From Chloroflexota bacterium (GTDB taxonomy: Bacteria > Chloroflexota > UBA11872 > VXNJ01): a stretch of DNA of 10,740 nucleotides. Both the position numbers and the translations under genes were made by a program. The DNA is taken from NCBI GenBank assembly GCA_026708165.1, contig JAPOVO010000448.1:1-10740 (forward strand), given 5' to 3'. The notes below the pieces were generated by a model. It was not told the DNA's origin and searched no databases. It was given only the letters and a program-made list of their open reading frames with translations. Numbering within the stretch: position 1 is the stretch's first letter; each line of letters starts with the position of its first letter. Positions 1 to 6,707 of the stretch are shown piece after piece.

Positions 1-189
1 CAGGCAAAGCGGCTTGTTAGGGCAACGGCTTTGGCTGCCGGGTGGTGGGCCCGGGGTCTTCTTTTCGTGCGCTACGTGATCACGGGAGGATGGAAGCCAG
101 ATGCGCCAAATGACCACGGTGCATGGGGGATTGGACCCGGCGGAGCTTCGCTCGCTGGGACTTCAACCCGATCAGGTTCTGGACTTTAG
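1..189 (+). CDS. Possible 3' end of an upstream gene, perhaps cbiB (adenosylcobinamide-phosphate synthase)
   Basis: Frame 1 is open from the window edge to a TAG at 187-189. It begins with a basic stretch (QAKRLVRATALAAGWWARG) and continues through a hydrophobic segment (LLFVRYVI). CbiB is a membrane protein that attaches aminopropanol phosphate to cobyric acid, and its C-terminus typically has a basic 'A.RL..R' motif followed by a hydrophobic helix. It is also often encoded directly before cobD. That match of texture and position is the only evidence, since about 60 codons are visible. The frame would overlap cobD by 89 bp, which is long, so the last part may be fortuitous. Frame 2 is also open from the edge, to a TGA at 77-79, but does not resemble a known C-terminus. 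Frame 3 stops at once. Assignment is tentative. Confidence 0.35.
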   Translation, partial: QAKRLVRATALAAGWWARGLLFVRYVITGGWKPDAPNDHGAWGIGPGGASLAGTSTRSGSGL

Positions 190-1165
190 CGCCAACATCA
201 ATCCGTTGGGACCGTCGCGGCGCGTCATTCGGGCCGCCGCCGAGGCGGATCTGTCTGCCTATCCCGACCGCAATAGCCTTGGCCTGCGCGAGGCGCTCGC
301 GGCGCGGCTGATCGTCCCAATCGACAATCTCCTGATCGGGAACGGATCCACGGAGCTCATCCACCTGGTGGCGCGCGCCTGTCTACGCCCCGGAGAGAAA
401 TGCCTGATACTTGCGCCGACATTCGGAGAATATGAGGCCGCCGCCGCTATAGCCGGAGCCGACGTACGTACCCTCCGGGCCAGGGAGGAGCGCGGTTTTC
501 GTTGGCCTGTCGATACGGCGGTCAGGACAATCAAAGAGATGCGACCCGGCTTGGTCTTTCTTTGCAACCCAAACAATCCCACCGGCGCCTGCCTTGAGCG
601 CGACACAGTGGAGCAGTTCAACTCGGCAGTTGGCGAAGACACTCTAATGGTGCTCGATAACGCGTACGCTGAGCTTTCCGATTGCCGATGGGACCCTCTC
701 CCGCTCCTGGGTTGTGGAAACCTCGTGATTCTGAATTCCATGACTAAGGATCACGCGCTTGCGGGTGTAAGACTGGGTTACATGGTGGCCGAGCCGAGCG
801 TCGTCGCGGCGGTACGCCGCCTGCAGCCGGCCTGGAGCGTCAACGCAGTCGCTCAAGCTGTCGGAATCGCTGCCTTGGAAGATGAGACGCACATCGCCCG
901 GGCTAGGGAGGTCATACTGGAAGCCAAGGCGTATCTATGTCGTGAGTTGGACAAGCTGAGCGTTCCGGTTACTCCCTCATCCGCCAACTTCATTCTGGCG
1001 CGCGTGGGCGATGCGGCCAAAGTGCGAAGCGCTCTTCTACGCGGGCGCATGGCAGTCAGGGATTGCACGTCATTTGGCCTGCCCCATCACATCCGAATCG
1101 CAGCTCGGCGACCCGAGGAGTGCGCTCGACTCATAGATGCGCTCCGGGACGTGCTGCACCGATGA
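101..1165 (+). CDS. cobD: Threonine-phosphate decarboxylase CobD (PLP-dependent, class I/II aminotransferase fold)
   Basis: The protein should decarboxylate L-threonine O-3-phosphate to (R)-1-amino-2-propanol O-2-phosphate, the linker of the B12 nucleotide loop. At 354 aa it is close to the Salmonella enzyme (about 364). Family landmarks seen are HGG near the N-terminus, DFSANINPLGP, the FLCNPNNPTG loop, the PLP-binding Lys216 in NSMTKDHALAGVRLGY, and the C-terminal HIRIAARRPEE segment that holds the phosphate/carboxylate Arg. The closest alternative is histidinol-phosphate aminotransferase (HisC). The DFSANINPLGP form of the N-terminus and the cobQ and pduX neighbours favour CobD. The ATG at 101 is preceded by GGGAGG at 84-89. 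An ATG at 90 is out of frame and stops after seven codons. The TGA stop overlaps the cobQ start as ATGA, implying translational coupling. Confidence 0.9.
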   Translation: MRQMTTVHGGLDPAELRSLGLQPDQVLDFSANINPLGPSRRVIRAAAEADLSAYPDRNSLGLREALAARLIVPIDNLLIGNGSTELIHLVARACLRPGEKCLILAPTFGEYEAAAAIAGADVRTLRAREERGFRWPVDTAVRTIKEMRPGLVFLCNPNNPTGACLERDTVEQFNSAVGEDTLMVLDNAYAELSDCRWDPLPLLGCGNLVILNSMTKDHALAGVRLGYMVAEPSVVAAVRRLQPAWSVNAVAQAVGIAALEDETHIARAREVILEAKAYLCRELDKLSVPVTPSSANFILARVGDAAKVRSALLRGRMAVRDCTSFGLPHHIRIAARRPEECARLIDALRDVLHR

Positions 1166-2688
1166 GTGGTGGCGGACTAGCGAAAGTCATCATGGTTCAG
1201 GGAACTTCTTCCCATGCGGGCAAGTCAGTCCTGGCCACCGCGCTCTGCCGCATATTCGCTCAAGATGGTCTCCAGGTCGCTCCGTTCAAAGCGCAGAACA
1301 TGTCTCTGAATTCCTACGCCACGCCGGACGGCGGCGAGATTGGACGTTCTCAAGCCGTGCAAGCTTCCGCGGCGATGGTGGCTCCGAAGGTGGAGATGAA
1401 CCCGATCCTGCTCAAGCCCGAGGGCGACAGTCGCTCTCAGGTCGTCGTGATGGGACGCCCCCAGGCCGTTGCCTCCGCCCGCGAATACTACGAGTTGAAA
1501 TCGACGATTTGGGAAACGGCGGCCTCAGCTCTCGACCGACTGCGCGCGGACTACGACGTGGTGGTGATTGAGGGAGCCGGCAGCCCGGCGGAGATCAACC
1601 TCAAGCAGCACGACATCGTCAACATGCGAGTAGCCCGCTACGCCAATGCGCCGGTCCTGCTCGTAGCCGACATCGACCGTGGAGGCGTCTTTGCTCAGCT
1701 CGTTGGCACCATGGTCCTGCTGGATCCCGAGGAGCGGGCGTTGGTCAAAGGTCATGTCATAAACAAGTTTCGAGGCGATCCGTCGCTGCTGACTCCGGGA
1801 CTCGACTTCCTGCGCGAGCGTACCGGCGTGCCGGTCGCAGGGATACTGCCGTATTTCTTCGACATCCATGTTCCGGAGGAGGATTCTCTAGGCTTGTCGA
1901 ACGGACCCACGAGCGACTTGGAAACGGCAGTCGACGTAGCGGTGATTCGCCTTCCGCATATCGCCAATTTCGACGACTTCGACCCTTTGCGCCACGAGCC
2001 GGCTGTAGGCGTGCGCTACGTCGAGCGGGCAGAGGAGTTTGGCGACCCCGACCTTGTCGTCATCCCCGGCAGCAAGACAACAGTCTCCGATCTTGACTGG
2101 CTGCGCGCGCAGGGTCTGGCCAAGCGCATCGTCGACGCGCGCAGGAGCGGGACCCCAGTCGTGGGCATTTGCGCAGGCTATCAGATGCTCGGCGAGGAGC
2201 TGCTGGACCCTTTCCGCGTAGAGTCGCCCAGGGCCAGGACTCCCGGCTTGGGTCTTCTACAGGCATCCACTACCTTCTCCAAGGAAAAGGCGACTCATCA
2301 GGCTAAGGGACGCGCAATCGAGAGCCACGGCATCCTCGGCGGCTGCAAGGGGGCCGAGATTTCCGCGTACGAGATTCACATGGGCGTCACGTCGAGCCGA
2401 GGCATGTCTGCTCCATTCCTGTTGGACTCGCGATCGGGTCGGCGAGTCGGCCTGTCAGACGGCGCTCTGGATGACGAAGGACTTACGTTGGGTACGTACT
2501 TGCATGGACTCTTCCACAACCGCGCCGTGCGTCGCTCGATATTGAAGTACGCTGCAAAACGCAGGGGAGCGAGTCTGCCTCCTGGTGGCGAGGAAGTCGA
2601 CTCGAACGCCGAGTACGACAAGCTGGCGACGCTGGTCCGAAAGCACCTCGACATGGAGTTGGTCTACCGCGTGACAGGGTTGAACTAG
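1162..2688 (+). CDS. cobQ: Cobyric acid synthase CobQ (glutamine-hydrolysing)
   Basis: CobQ amidates side chains b, d, e and g of adenosylcobyrinic acid a,c-diamide, using glutamine and ATP in the cytoplasm. The 508-aa length is normal. The N-terminal dethiobiotin-synthetase-like ATPase domain shows GTSSHAGKS (residues 14-22), FKAQNMSLNSY, IEGAGSPAEINL and DRGGVFAQ (from residue 172). The C-terminal class I glutamine amidotransferase domain has the nucleophile Cys337 in VGICAGYQMLG and the catalytic His448 in TYLHGLF. The motif set is that of CobQ rather than CobB/CbiA. The open frame extends up to an ATG at 1063, but those 33 codons lie inside cobD and are unlike CobQ. The ATG at 1162, overlapping the cobD stop as ATGA, gives the standard N-terminus. 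pduX follows after 15 bp. Confidence 0.96.
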   Translation: MSGGGLAKVIMVQGTSSHAGKSVLATALCRIFAQDGLQVAPFKAQNMSLNSYATPDGGEIGRSQAVQASAAMVAPKVEMNPILLKPEGDSRSQVVVMGRPQAVASAREYYELKSTIWETAASALDRLRADYDVVVIEGAGSPAEINLKQHDIVNMRVARYANAPVLLVADIDRGGVFAQLVGTMVLLDPEERALVKGHVINKFRGDPSLLTPGLDFLRERTGVPVAGILPYFFDIHVPEEDSLGLSNGPTSDLETAVDVAVIRLPHIANFDDFDPLRHEPAVGVRYVERAEEFGDPDLVVIPGSKTTVSDLDWLRAQGLAKRIVDARRSGTPVVGICAGYQMLGEELLDPFRVESPRARTPGLGLLQASTTFSKEKATHQAKGRAIESHGILGGCKGAEISAYEIHMGVTSSRGMSAPFLLDSRSGRRVGLSDGALDDEGLTLGTYLHGLFHNRAVRRSILKYAAKRRGASLPPGGEEVDSNAEYDKLATLVRKHLDMELVYRVTGLN

Positions 2689-2703
2689 CGAGCGCGCATA
2701 GAG

Positions 2704-3687
2704 ATGCCGGGACTCGCAGATTGCAACCCGGGACGTGGCGTCGCGTCGGTTCCCGGCACCTGTGGCGAGCTGGCCCAAGGCATGTTGGACGGCACGCTGG
2801 TGATGGTCACCTGTCCCATCGATCTCTTCGCTACCGCCACGGTGGAGCTAACGGAAGGCGCTGGACGGGTGCGCGGTCCGATCGGTTCACCCAAGGCTGC
2901 CCGCGCCGTCGAACTGTCGCTCGCGCATCTGGGACGAAACGACATGGATGCGCGACTGGAAATCGACAGCCCCCTCCCGCGCGGAAAGGGCATGGCCAGC
3001 AGCACCGCCGATATCGTGGCAGCCGTTGGAGCGACGGCCGCCGCGTTGAACACTGAGACCACAGTGCGGCAGCAGGCAGACATGGCGCTCGCCATCGAAC
3101 CCAGCGACGGCGTCATGCTGCCCGGAATCGCGCTATTCGATCACAGGCAAGGCAGGGTCACCCAGTCGCTCGGCGATCCGCCGGGGATTAGGGTCCTCGT
3201 ACTGGAGTTTGCCGACGCCCTCGACACCGAGGCGTTCAACGCGGTCGACCGAAAGGCTGCACTCCACCGAAAGGAAGCGCACTTCCGTGAAGCCCTCGAT
3301 CTCATCACCGTTGGACTCAATAACGGAGACGACGAGATGATCGGTCGGGGAGCGACGCACAATGCGCTGGCATATCAGGAAGTGCTCCCGAAGCCCCAGT
3401 TGCCGGACGTTCTCGCCTTGGGGCGCGCTGCTGGGGCCGTGGGTGTCAACGTTGCTCACAGCGGGACCGTTTTGGGACTACTCTTCCCCGAAGACTTCGA
3501 GCGAGCGGCGTGGGCTGCGGAGGAGGCTTGGAAACGACTATCCGGCCTGACAGCGGTACACAATCGCCGGCTTATCGGCGGCGGTATCGTTCGGCGTCGT
3601 CAACGAGAATCCTCAGAGCGAACTCTCAGGAAACGTCCACGCCACGGCCGTCGGTCTTCAACTTCAACGGCAACCCCGCGGCCATGA
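2704..3687 (+). CDS. pduX: L-threonine kinase, PduX-type GHMP kinase
   Basis: The likely reaction is ATP-dependent phosphorylation of free L-threonine to L-threonine O-3-phosphate, the substrate of the CobD encoded two genes upstream. The N-terminus (VPGTCGELAQG) and the GHMP phosphate-binding motif at residues 89-103 (SPLPRGKGMASSTAD) are clear. A conserved C-terminal VNVAHSGTVLG segment (His252-Ser253-Gly254) also matches PduX-like kinases. The 327-aa product is somewhat longer than Salmonella PduX (about 300). The excess is an Arg/Ser-rich tail after LIGGGIVRR, read from DNA that on the other strand encodes the end of CobU, so the tail is probably not conserved. The ATG at 2704 has only a weak purine-rich stretch (ATAGAG) before it and probably relies on coupling to cobQ. 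GHMP kinases vary in substrate; the call rests on motif and context together. Confidence 0.85.
   Translation: MPGLADCNPGRGVASVPGTCGELAQGMLDGTLVMVTCPIDLFATATVELTEGAGRVRGPIGSPKAARAVELSLAHLGRNDMDARLEIDSPLPRGKGMASSTADIVAAVGATAAALNTETTVRQQADMALAIEPSDGVMLPGIALFDHRQGRVTQSLGDPPGIRVLVLEFADALDTEAFNAVDRKAALHRKEAHFREALDLITVGLNNGDDEMIGRGATHNALAYQEVLPKPQLPDVLALGRAAGAVGVNVAHSGTVLGLLFPEDFERAAWAAEEAWKRLSGLTAVHNRRLIGGGIVRRRQRESSERTLRKRPRHGRRSSTSTATPRP
3611..3630. terminator. Small hairpin at the convergent cobU/pduX ends, possible weak terminator
   Basis: On the minus strand the bases read CCTGAGAG-TTCG-CTCTGAGG: a 4-bp stem, one G/G mismatch, then 3 bp, closed by a TTCG loop. It spans the cobU stop codon (3626-3628) and lies in the pduX tail. 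The inverted repeat reads on both strands. No proper T-run follows on either side (minus strand continues ATTCTCG), so function as an intrinsic terminator is doubtful. No better terminator candidate was seen between the two gene groups. Confidence 0.25.
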
Positions 3688-4210
3688 AGTACACGTCGTC
3701 CGCCTCGGCGGCGATGATCTGATTCACCCGACCGAGCTCGTCGGCGTAGACTCGGCCCAGCCGGGTCGCCGGCACTACGCCCAGTCCCACCTCATTGCTG
3801 ACGACTATCCATGAGGCATTACCCTCGCGGTAGAGACCCAGCAGCGTTCGGGCTTCCGAGGCTGTATCAATACATGCCGTCCCCGGAGTTTCGCTCCGCA
3901 GCATCAGATTGCTCGTCCATAACGTCAGACAGTCCAGCAAGATCGTGTCATAGTGACGCATCCGCGACTTTACTGCCGACACGAGATCGACAGGCTCTTC
4001 GAGCGTATCCCATTCGGCAGGCCGCTCCCTTCGATGAGCCTGAATTCGCTCCTCCAGATCCGGGTCGCCCGCCTCGGCTGTGGCTGCAAAGAGCACGCGT
4101 CCGCCCCTCTCCGCAAGCGCCTGAGCGTAGCTGCTCTTGCCGGCCCGGGCCCCGCCCAAACCAAGCGTCAGCCTCTTCTTCACGGGGTCTGTCTCACAGG
4201 GCCTCGGCAT
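3626..4210 (-). CDS. cobU: Adenosylcobinamide kinase / adenosylcobinamide-phosphate guanylyltransferase CobU
   Basis: CobU phosphorylates adenosylcobinamide and transfers GMP to give AdoCbi-GDP, the substrate of CobS. The P-loop GLGGARAGKS sits at the N-terminus (Lys25 with this start). The His-containing segment RIQAHRRERPAEW matches the region that is guanylylated in the Salmonella enzyme. The VSNEVGLGVVP motif and the DELGRVNQIIAAEADDVYFMAAGLPLKL C-terminus are typical. The start is uncertain. The ATG at 4210 gives 194 aa and overlaps cobC by 17 bp. A GTG at 4186, just after the cobC stop, gives the shorter N-terminus usual for the family. Neither has a convincing Shine-Dalgarno sequence, so translation is probably coupled to cobC. 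It is the last gene of the riboswitch operon, and its 3' end overlaps convergent pduX by 62 bp. Confidence 0.94.
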   Translation of the reverse strand: MPRPCETDPVKKRLTLGLGGARAGKSSYAQALAERGGRVLFAATAEAGDPDLEERIQAHRRERPAEWDTLEEPVDLVSAVKSRMRHYDTILLDCLTLWTSNLMLRSETPGTACIDTASEARTLLGLYREGNASWIVVSNEVGLGVVPATRLGRVYADELGRVNQIIAAEADDVYFMAAGLPLKLKTDGRGVDVS

Positions 4211-4817
4211 CCAGGTGACTCGTGTCGTTCCAAACATCGAGAACACGGCCACCCGGGTGGTTGCTGACTATGGAGAGACTGCCGCAGTCGACCCGCAATC
4301 GCCAGAACCCCTCATCCTCCAAATCAAGCAAGCAAATCAGCAGGGCGCGGACAGTACCACCGTGAGCTACCACCAGCACGTCATCGGCGGCACTATGCCG
4401 CCGCGCCGCGCTTGAACAGAATGGCCGCACCCGTTTCAGCAATTGAGTCGTATTCTCGCCTCCGGGAGCGGCGAAGGCGTGGTTACGCATTCTCATCCGC
4501 TCCGCATATACCTTGGGATCCCGCGCCTCGGCTTCCTCAAGCGTCAGCCCCTCCCACTCTCCAAAGGAGAACTCGCGCAGGTCTGAATCGGCTTCAATGG
4601 CAACCTGATCATCTGCGACAATGCCCCGCGCGGTTTCCATAGTGCGTGACAGATCGCTGGCGTAAACAGCCGCAAATCTACGTTCCGCGAGCCTCTTCCC
4701 CAGCATCTCGGCCTGCCGCTTGCCGTGCTCGCCGAGCGGGACGTCGATATGCCCTTGAACCCGTCCGCTTCGATTCCACGAAGTTTCCCCGTGCCGCACC
4801 AGGTACCAGCTACCCAT
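4194..4817 (-). CDS. cobC: Alpha-ribazole phosphatase CobC, histidine phosphatase family
   Basis: The protein belongs to the histidine phosphatase (phosphoglycerate mutase-like) superfamily. The N-terminal YLVRHGETSWN contains the nucleophile His9. VQGHIDVPLGEHGKRQAE, YASDLSRTMETA, FGEWEGLTLEE and the second catalytic His152 in VVAHGGTVRALL follow in the usual order. Length (207 aa) is normal. Sequence alone cannot separate alpha-ribazole phosphatase from other members. Its position between cobS and cobU supports removal of phosphate from alpha-ribazole-5'-phosphate, or from cobalamin-5'-phosphate, in the last steps. The ATG at 4817 directly follows GAAGG with no spacing, so the ribosome site is poor. 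The 46-bp gap from cobS is the largest spacing between stop and start in the operon apart from the cobO-cobT junction, where no cobT start is defined. Confidence 0.85.
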   Translation of the reverse strand: MGSWYLVRHGETSWNRSGRVQGHIDVPLGEHGKRQAEMLGKRLAERRFAAVYASDLSRTMETARGIVADDQVAIEADSDLREFSFGEWEGLTLEEAEARDPKVYAERMRMRNHAFAAPGGENTTQLLKRVRPFCSSAARRHSAADDVLVVAHGGTVRALLICLLDLEDEGFWRLRVDCGSLSIVSNHPGGRVLDVWNDTSHLDAEAL

Positions 4818-4863
4818 CCTTCAGCTTTGCATCCTTAGCGTCGTTTGTCTGCGTCACAGCTAC

Positions 4864-5625
4864 CTACCATGACGGTGTTTGGTACATCCCGGCGGTCACG
4901 CCAAAGATTACGATCCCCAGCAGCAGCACGGTCAATTCGGCCACCTCGTTTACGGCGCCGTAAGTGTCACCTGTCATTCCGCCTAGGAGCCGCGTGAACC
5001 ACCATCCCATTCCCAGGGATACGACGATCGTCGCACCGAGCAATATCAACCCGGCGAATCCAAGAAGCAGTCCAGCCGCGGCCGCGGCCGTGGCGAACCC
5101 GAACACAACTTGCCACCAGCCTTGCCCGTCCTGAAATGACGTACCGAGACCTTCTTCCCTGGCGTACTTGAACCCGGCCATCGTCGATACCATTCCAAAC
5201 CGGGATGCACATGGGAATACCGCCAGCAAACCGGCGCGTATCTCGTCGGCGATGCTTGCCATCAGAGTCAGTTTCAACAGCAACAGACTCACTCCGCCGG
5301 CCACCGCGAACGCTCCGACGCGAGTGTCCCGCAGGATCTTCAGCCGCTCCGTTTGGCTGTAGCCTCCGAACAGCCCGTCGCAGGTATCGAGAAATCCGTC
5401 CGTGTGCATGGCTCGCGTCATAACTAGCAACGCCGCCACCAGCAGCGCGCCGACGACGATAGGCGGCAAGGCCAGTCGCGCGACAAAGTCAAGTCCCGCA
5501 AGCACACCTCCGAGCGCCAGGCCCACCAACGGGAAATAGGCCCGAGCCGGTCCCATCCGCACAGCACTTCCGGGCGCGATCGGCACCACCGTCAAGAAGC
5601 CGATCGCCAGCCGCAAGCTTCTCAA
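4864..5625 (-). CDS. cobS: Adenosylcobinamide-GDP ribazoletransferase (cobalamin synthase) CobS
   Basis: CobS is an integral membrane enzyme joining AdoCbi-GDP to alpha-ribazole, or to its phosphate. The signature TRAMHTDGFLDTCDGLFGG is present, with acidic residues Asp76, Asp80 and Asp83 in the numbering used here. It is followed by RLKILRDTRVGAFAV, and the rest is a series of hydrophobic helices. The chosen start is a TTG at 5625-5623, which overlaps the cobT TGA as TTGA. GGAGG (5634-5630) lies 4 nt upstream, and the start gives the family-typical N-terminus (LRLAIGFLTVVPI) and 253 aa. An in-frame ATG at 5703 would add 26 polar, Arg-rich residues overlapping cobT by 82 bp, which is less likely. 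Translational coupling to cobT is expected. Confidence 0.92.
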   Translation of the reverse strand: MRSLRLAIGFLTVVPIAPGSAVRMGPARAYFPLVGLALGGVLAGLDFVARLALPPIVVGALLVAALLVMTRAMHTDGFLDTCDGLFGGYSQTERLKILRDTRVGAFAVAGGVSLLLLKLTLMASIADEIRAGLLAVFPCASRFGMVSTMAGFKYAREEGLGTSFQDGQGWWQVVFGFATAAAAAGLLLGFAGLILLGATIVVSLGMGWWFTRLLGGMTGDTYGAVNEVAELTVLLLGIVIFGVTAGMYQTPSW

Positions 5626-6590
5626 TTTGCCTCCGTGGTCCCGTCGCCGGGTTCGCGGTCGGAAACTCCAGCCTCCGCGAAGGTCGCCATATCGGTCAGA
5701 CAAGCCGCGGCGGCCTCGACCAGGCTCATTGCAAGCACCGCGCCAGTGCCCTCACCCAGTCTCATGTCGAGATTCAGGAGGGGCCGCAATCCCAAGTGTG
5801 ACAGCACAATTCGATGGCCGGTCTCGGCCGAAAGGTGGGCTGCGACAAGGTAGTCCCTGGCAACTGGGCACAGGCTGCACGCGATCAGACCCGCCGCACC
5901 GGAAATGAAACCGTCGAGCACGACGGCTCGACGGGCGAGCGCCCCTCCCAGCACGACACCGGCCAGCACGCCAATCTCGAATCCGCCGACCTTGGACAGC
6001 ACGTCCAACCCATCGTTGGGATCAGGCTGGTTGACCACCAGGGCGCGCTCGATAGTCCCGATCTTGCGCTCCATTTCCCGGTCGTTTCGTCCGGTTCCAG
6101 GACCGGTTGTCTCGCAAGGGGGTCTGCGAGTCAAGGCCGCGGCAATCGCGCTCGATGGCGTGGTGTTGCCGATACCCATGTCGCCGGTGCCTATGATGTC
6201 GGCTCCGCCCTCCGCAGCCTCGAGTGCGAGCCTCACGCCCGCGCTAACGCAGCCCACGGCCTGCGCACGTGTCATGGCCGGGCCTTGCGTTATGTCTGCA
6301 GTGCCGTATCCAGCACGGACGACTCGGAGGTCGGGATGGTCTGGCAGCGGCGTGGCAACCCCCGCGTCCACGATCATGAGCCCTACGCCCATCGTGCGAG
6401 CCATCACGCTGATCGCTGCGCCGCCCGCCAGGAAGTTCAGCACCATCTGCGAAGTAACTTCTTGGGGATAGCCCGTGACGCCCTGTGCGACCACGCCGTG
6501 ATCGCCTGCGGCTACGATTACTGTCTTACCGCGCGGATTCGGCCGCTCGGTGCCAAGGATGCCGGCCAACTGGATGGAGAGCTTCTCCAA
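5622..6590 (-). CDS. cobT: Nicotinate-nucleotide--dimethylbenzimidazole phosphoribosyltransferase CobT (start unresolved)
   Basis: CobT makes alpha-ribazole-5'-phosphate from nicotinate mononucleotide and the lower-ligand base. Conserved blocks are VIVAAGDHGVV, GTGDMGIGNTTPSSAI, NQPDPNDGLDVLSKVGGFEIG, VVLDGFISGAAG and RLGEGTGAVLAMSLVEAA, whose Glu corresponds to catalytic Glu317 of Salmonella CobT. The only usable start codon in this frame is the TTG at 6590, giving 322 aa. That start cuts through the conserved TKPAGSLGRLE motif, which is encoded just upstream in the same frame. Adding those 39 codons, up to the cobO stop, gives about 361 aa against about 356 in Salmonella and puts the Glu at about 319. 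The true protein therefore very likely begins near 6707 from a non-standard codon, or the start has been lost. It overlaps cobS by 4 bp (TTGA). Confidence 0.93.
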   Translation of the reverse strand: MEKLSIQLAGILGTERPNPRGKTVIVAAGDHGVVAQGVTGYPQEVTSQMVLNFLAGGAAISVMARTMGVGLMIVDAGVATPLPDHPDLRVVRAGYGTADITQGPAMTRAQAVGCVSAGVRLALEAAEGGADIIGTGDMGIGNTTPSSAIAAALTRRPPCETTGPGTGRNDREMERKIGTIERALVVNQPDPNDGLDVLSKVGGFEIGVLAGVVLGGALARRAVVLDGFISGAAGLIACSLCPVARDYLVAAHLSAETGHRIVLSHLGLRPLLNLDMRLGEGTGAVLAMSLVEAAAACLTDMATFAEAGVSDREPGDGTTEAN

Positions 6591-6707
6591 CCGCCCCAGG
6601 CTTCCAGCCGGCTTGGTCAGCCGATTCTGCCGAAGCGCGGCCGCCTGCGCATATTGGGTCGAAGCTGGCCTGATACGCGCAACTACGTCGTCGAGATCTG
6701 GTTCTAA
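6591..6707 (-). other. cobT: Coding sequence for the conserved CobT N-terminus, upstream of any standard start codon
   Basis: Reading in the cobT frame, this stretch encodes LEPDLDDVVARIRPASTQ, then a linker and NRLTKPAGSLGR, which align with the first 40 or so residues of Salmonella CobT (IDGLLKPPGSLGRLE there). The frame is open back to a TGA at 6773-6771 inside cobO, but no ATG, GTG or TTG occurs between that stop and 6590. Near the cobO stop, AGGGGA at 6720-6715 is a plausible Shine-Dalgarno sequence. Seven nt after it stands TTA (6707-6705), one base from TTG. CTC at 6695, ATC at 6674 and CTG at 6620 are other in-frame candidates. Either a rare start is used, or a base differs in the real genome, or cobT is impaired. 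Confidence 0.8.

Noticed and set aside
1063..1161. 33-codon N-terminal extension of CobQ
   Set aside because: It lies wholly inside cobD in another frame, is unlike CobQ N-termini, and the ATG at 1162 gives the normal start with an ATGA overlap.
3510..3722. Frameshift continuation of pduX in another frame at its 3' end
   Set aside because: Neither alternative frame gives a known PduX C-terminus or an earlier stop. The conserved HSGTV segment is already in the annotated frame, so no frameshift is needed.
4211..4252. 14-residue N-terminal extension of CobU from ATG 4252
   Set aside because: It lies inside cobC, lacks a ribosome site, and adds residues not expected before the P-loop of CobU.
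5626..5703. 26-residue N-terminal extension of CobS from ATG 5703
   Set aside because: It overlaps cobT by 82 bp, is polar and Arg-rich, and the TTG at 5625 has GGAGG upstream and gives the family N-terminus.
5814..6707. 297-codon open frame on the plus strand, antisense to cobT
   Set aside because: It has no recognisable domain and an amino-acid make-up typical of an antisense shadow in GC-rich DNA. The opposite strand encodes clear CobT motifs along the whole length.
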